NCBI GenBank assembly: GCA_944376695.1
Contig: CALWDM010000003.1
Span: forward strand, 20,278 to 84,277
Origin: an uncultured Mediterraneibacter sp.
GTDB taxonomy: Bacteria > Bacillota > Clostridia > Lachnospirales > Lachnospiraceae
Length of the DNA: 64,000 nt
Direction of reading: 5' to 3'
In this document: piece by piece, positions 61,868 to 64,000 of the stretch
Layout: each line of letters opens with the position of its first letter
Numbering within the stretch: the stretch's first letter is position 1
Translations under genes and position numbers: made by a program
Notes under the pieces: model-generated
Database searches by the model: none
What the model saw: the letters and a program-made list of their open reading frames with translations, nothing else
Told to the model about the DNA's origin: nothing

Positions 61868-62068
61868 ATGCACGATTTAAGTATGCCGTTATGGGAGAGA
61901 TACCTCATGACGATAGAGGAAGCGTCCAGCTATTTCCGTATCGGGGAGAACAAGCTCCGCCAGCTTGCCAACGAATACAAAGAGGAATGTGTCGTGATGA
62001 ACGGAAACCGTATGCTTATCAAGAAAAAGAAATTTGAAAAAGTCATTGACCGATTGGAACAAATCTAG
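61868..62068 (+). CDS. xis: Tn916-type excisionase
   Basis: 66 residues, small basic winged-helix DNA-binding protein required for excision together with Int. [40 protein letters not shown] and [18 protein letters not shown] match Tn916 Xis closely. An AAAGGAGG ribosome site lies 10 bases upstream. It is followed 82 bases later by int. Confidence 0.95.
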   Translation: MHDLSMPLWERYLMTIEEASSYFRIGENKLRQLANEYKEECVVMNGNRMLIKKKKFEKVIDRLEQI

Positions 62069-62150
62069 TGAAAAAGAGCCTTGTGTGTGGTAAGATATGT
62101 ATAAGTCGTTACAGCAAGGCTCTTTCTTACTTGGAAAGGAGTTAAGAAAG

Positions 62151-63344
62151 ATGTCATCAGCAAAAAGACGGGATAACAGAAACCGTATCTTAAACAGGGG
62201 AGAGAGCCAAAGACAGGACGGCAGGTACACCTATAAATATGTGGACGCACAGGGAGAAACAAAGTATGTCTACGCATGGAAGCTGTTGCCTACGGATAAG
62301 ACACCGGCAGGAAAGCGTGAGGACTTATCCCTACGGGAAAAGGAGCGTATCATACAGCGGGATTTATTTGACGGTATCGACACAAAGGGAAGCAAAATGA
62401 CCTTGTGCCAGCTATACGCCAAAAAGAACGCCCAAAGACCGAACGTGAAGAAAAGCACACAGCAGGGGCGGAAATACCTCATGGAAGCGTTGAAGCAGGA
62501 CAAGCTGGGGGCAAGGAGCATAGACAGCATAAAGCCGTCAGACGCTAAGGAATGGGCGGTCAGAATGAAAGAGAATGGTTTTTCCTACAAGACAATCAAA
62601 AACTACAAACGTTCCTTAAAAGCGTCATTCCACATGGCGATAGAGGACGACTGCGTAAGGAAGAACCCGTTTGATTTCCAGTTAAGCGAAGTTATCGAGG
62701 ACGACAGCAAGCCGAAAGTCGCCTTGAGCGAGGAACAGGAAGCAAGGCTGTTAGATTTCATGGAGCAGGACAGAACCTATCAGAAGTATCATGATGATGT
62801 GCTTATCCTGCTGAAAACAGGCTTGCGTATCTCAGAACTATGCGGACTGACAAGGAGCGATATTGATTTCAAGAATCATGCAATCCGTATCACTCACCAG
62901 CTACTCAAAGACAAGGACGGTTTCTACATAGCCGAGCCAAAGACAAAGAGCGGTGTCCGCAACGTGCCTATGAGCGAGGAAACAGAGAAAGCCTTTCATA
63001 GAGTGCTGAAAAGGAAGCAGAAGCCAAAAATCAAAGAGATAGACGGCTACCGCAATTTTCTGTTCCTTAGTCCTCATGGCTACCCTATGCAGGAGGGCTG
63101 TTATAAATCGGTGCTGAACGGCGTTGTAAAGAAGTACAACAAGAGCCATGAGAAAACACCGTTGCCGAGGATAACGCCCCACAGCCTAAGACATACATTC
63201 TGCACACAGCTTGCACAGAAGAACATGAACCCGAAGAATTTACAGTATATCATGGGACACGCAAGCATAACGATAACGCTGGACTTATACGCTCATGCGT
63301 CAGAGGCAGGAGCAAACAGGGAAATGCGAAGCCTGATAGCATGA
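62151..63344 (+). CDS. int: Tn916-type tyrosine integrase
   Basis: 397 residues from ATG 62151 (GGAAAGGAG upstream). N-terminal arm-binding domain (KRRDNRNRILNRGESQRQDG, RYTYKYVDAQGETKYVYAWK), then the core-binding and catalytic domains. Tyrosine recombinase catalytic residues are visible: Arg in LLKTGLRISELCGLTRSDID, HSLRHTFC (H-x-x-R), GHASITIT and nucleophile Tyr in LDLYAHAS. Very similar to Tn916 Int. It ends about 180 bases before the right junction; 63345-63521 holds the element's end sequences. Confidence 0.97.
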   Translation: MSSAKRRDNRNRILNRGESQRQDGRYTYKYVDAQGETKYVYAWKLLPTDKTPAGKREDLSLREKERIIQRDLFDGIDTKGSKMTLCQLYAKKNAQRPNVKKSTQQGRKYLMEALKQDKLGARSIDSIKPSDAKEWAVRMKENGFSYKTIKNYKRSLKASFHMAIEDDCVRKNPFDFQLSEVIEDDSKPKVALSEEQEARLLDFMEQDRTYQKYHDDVLILLKTGLRISELCGLTRSDIDFKNHAIRITHQLLKDKDGFYIAEPKTKSGVRNVPMSEETEKAFHRVLKRKQKPKIKEIDGYRNFLFLSPHGYPMQEGCYKSVLNGVVKKYNKSHEKTPLPRITPHSLRHTFCTQLAQKNMNPKNLQYIMGHASITITLDLYAHASEAGANREMRSLIA

Positions 63345-63515
63345 TTTACAACGATTTATACAACGTTTTAAGGCGGAAATATGCGTGGTTAAGTCCAGTT
63401 GCACGGTAGACCTGCAAGATAGAAAAGAACCGCCAAACCCTTATAAACAGGGATATATTGACGGTTCGTGATAGTTATAAAAAGATACTGAAAAATCTAT
63501 GCTGTTTTTAAATAT

Positions 63516-63526
63516 AAAAAAGGATA
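63516..63526. other. Right junction (att) of the integrated element
   Basis: AAAAAAGGATA, one A longer than the left copy. The restored methylase frame needs six A's, so the pre-insertion site had this 6-A form. Confidence 0.75.
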
Positions 63527-63851
63527 CTTTCTTCGCAGATTTCTCCTGACAATATCTAAGATTGTCTTCTAACAGCTGCAAAACATTTTCATCATTCTCA
63601 TAGCAGGTTACCTCTATTTCTTCTACAAAAGGCAGCCTTTCCACTCGTTCTAAAAAAGCGCATGCTAAAATGCCGGAGCCAGCTCCGGCATCCAGTACAC
63701 TGATCTTTGTCATATCAGGAGTAATATCATATAGACTTGCCATAAAACGGGCTGTTTCCATACTTGTAAAAAACTGCCCGTATTTTTTACGCTCTTTTTT
63801 CGGCATTGTGTCAATATAACCATTTGTCAATTCTATAACTTTATCCAGCAT
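63522..63851 (-). pseudogene. 5' part of disrupted adenine methylase
   Basis: About 110 codons from ATG 63851: MLDKVIELTNGYIDTMPKKE, KYGQFFTSMETARFMASLYD (motif X region) and the SAM-binding motif I VLDAGAGSGILACAFLE, ending ...KSAKKVSFF at the junction. In the present arrangement the frame continues into the element for about 26 residues (63441-63521) and stops. It joins in frame with the 3' part at 57034-58190. The insertion therefore separates SAM motif I from the NPPY motif. Confidence 0.93.
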
Positions 63852-63884
63852 GATCTCACCTGCTTTGTATATATCTGTGGCTTG

Positions 63885-63913
63885 ATTATACTATATGTTG
63901 TGTTCTTTTTCAA
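63885..63913 (-). promoter_or_regulatory. Promoter of the R-M operon
   Basis: On the minus strand TTGAAA (63908-63913) and TATAAT (63885-63890), exactly 17 bases apart, lie upstream of the methylase ATG. With the element inserted, this promoter cannot reach the restriction gene except by read-through. The remainder of the window to 64000 shows no gene. Confidence 0.8.
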
Positions 63914-64000
63914 TCATCACTTTACTTGAGTTTCCGCAGAATTATCCCCCTAAGACAAATCTGCTACGTTTTGTTATCCACAACTTTCAAAAAATGGCCA

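Larger units (their letters stand above)
58191..63521 (+). mobile_element. 5.3-kb integrative mobilizable element (Tn916-type int/xis, MobT relaxase)
   Basis: Element splitting the methylase gene. Order: long hairpin, promoter, secreted-protein gene, small partner gene, terminator, oriT, mobT-type relaxase, degenerate repeat array, xis, int. There are no conjugation (mating-pair) genes, so it should rely on a helper ICE of the Tn916 type for transfer. Its base composition is clearly AT-richer than the cobalamin operon beside it. Integrity of int, xis, relaxase and junctions suggests it may still excise. Confidence 0.9.

Noticed and set aside
63441-63521. C-terminal residues of the 5' methylase fragment encoded by the element
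   Set aside because: These ~26 residues are element sequence read through the junction, not methylase.
63973-63982. DnaA box-like TTATCCACA near the right end
   Set aside because: A single copy with no cluster and no AT-rich unwinding region or dnaA/dnaN nearby.

Overview
The window is one contiguous piece of a Gram-positive, anaerobic, probably spore-forming Clostridia genome. The best guess is a gut Lachnospiraceae (Clostridium cluster XIVa type). This rests on the trimeric [FeFe] hydrogenase with NuoE/NuoF-like partners, the anaerobic (cobalt-early) B12 pathway, a Spo0A-type DNA-binding protein, strong AGGAGG ribosome sites and a Tn916-family recombination module. The species assignment is inference.

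Layout. (1) 1-14.5 kb is core and housekeeping: lepA (cut by the window edge), holA, an ABC-F ATPase, a stand-alone Spo0A-C-like protein behind 0A-box-like sites, uridine phosphorylase, cytidine deaminase, an esterase-like hydrolase, an Mrp/NBP35 ATPase, a MATE transporter, a PurF-like protein lacking the usual N-terminal cysteine, and a glycogen-debranching-type enzyme. (2) 14.5-15.1 kb is a gene-free stretch full of nested inverted repeats. (3) 15.1-25.1 kb is hydrogen metabolism. A minus-strand operon encodes an electron-bifurcating-type [FeFe] hydrogenase with a GHKL ATPase inside it. Alanine dehydrogenase follows. A plus-strand five-gene module then encodes DRTGG, RsbW-like ATPase, hydrogenase-like Fe-S protein, DRTGG and PHP phosphoesterase; it looks regulatory or sensory. 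(4) 25.2-28.6 kb is an AT-rich patch of poorly characterised genes with its own XRE regulator and a duplicated palindromic operator. (5) 28.8-56.0 kb is a 27-kb, 27-gene single-strand cobalamin locus. It holds a B12 riboswitch, CbiMNQO cobalt uptake, corrin ring synthesis, nucleotide loop assembly, two siroheme/tetrapyrrole genes, an embedded peptide/nickel-type ABC transporter and a fused double CobU. CbiG and CbiJ are not in the window. (6) 56.1-63.9 kb is a BsuBI/PstI-type restriction-modification locus. Its methylase gene is split by a 5.3-kb integrative mobilizable element (IME) with Tn916-type int/xis, a MobT-type relaxase, a recognisable oriT, a small secreted-protein/partner gene pair as cargo, and an undescribed array of about 68-bp degenerate repeats.

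The most interesting part is the right end. The element sits between the SAM-binding and NPPY catalytic motifs of the methylase, in an A-tract where precise excision would restore the reading frame. The restriction endonuclease stays intact but is cut off from the promoter. The locus therefore looks like a reversible, excision-controlled R-M switch carrying a candidate bacteriocin-like cargo.
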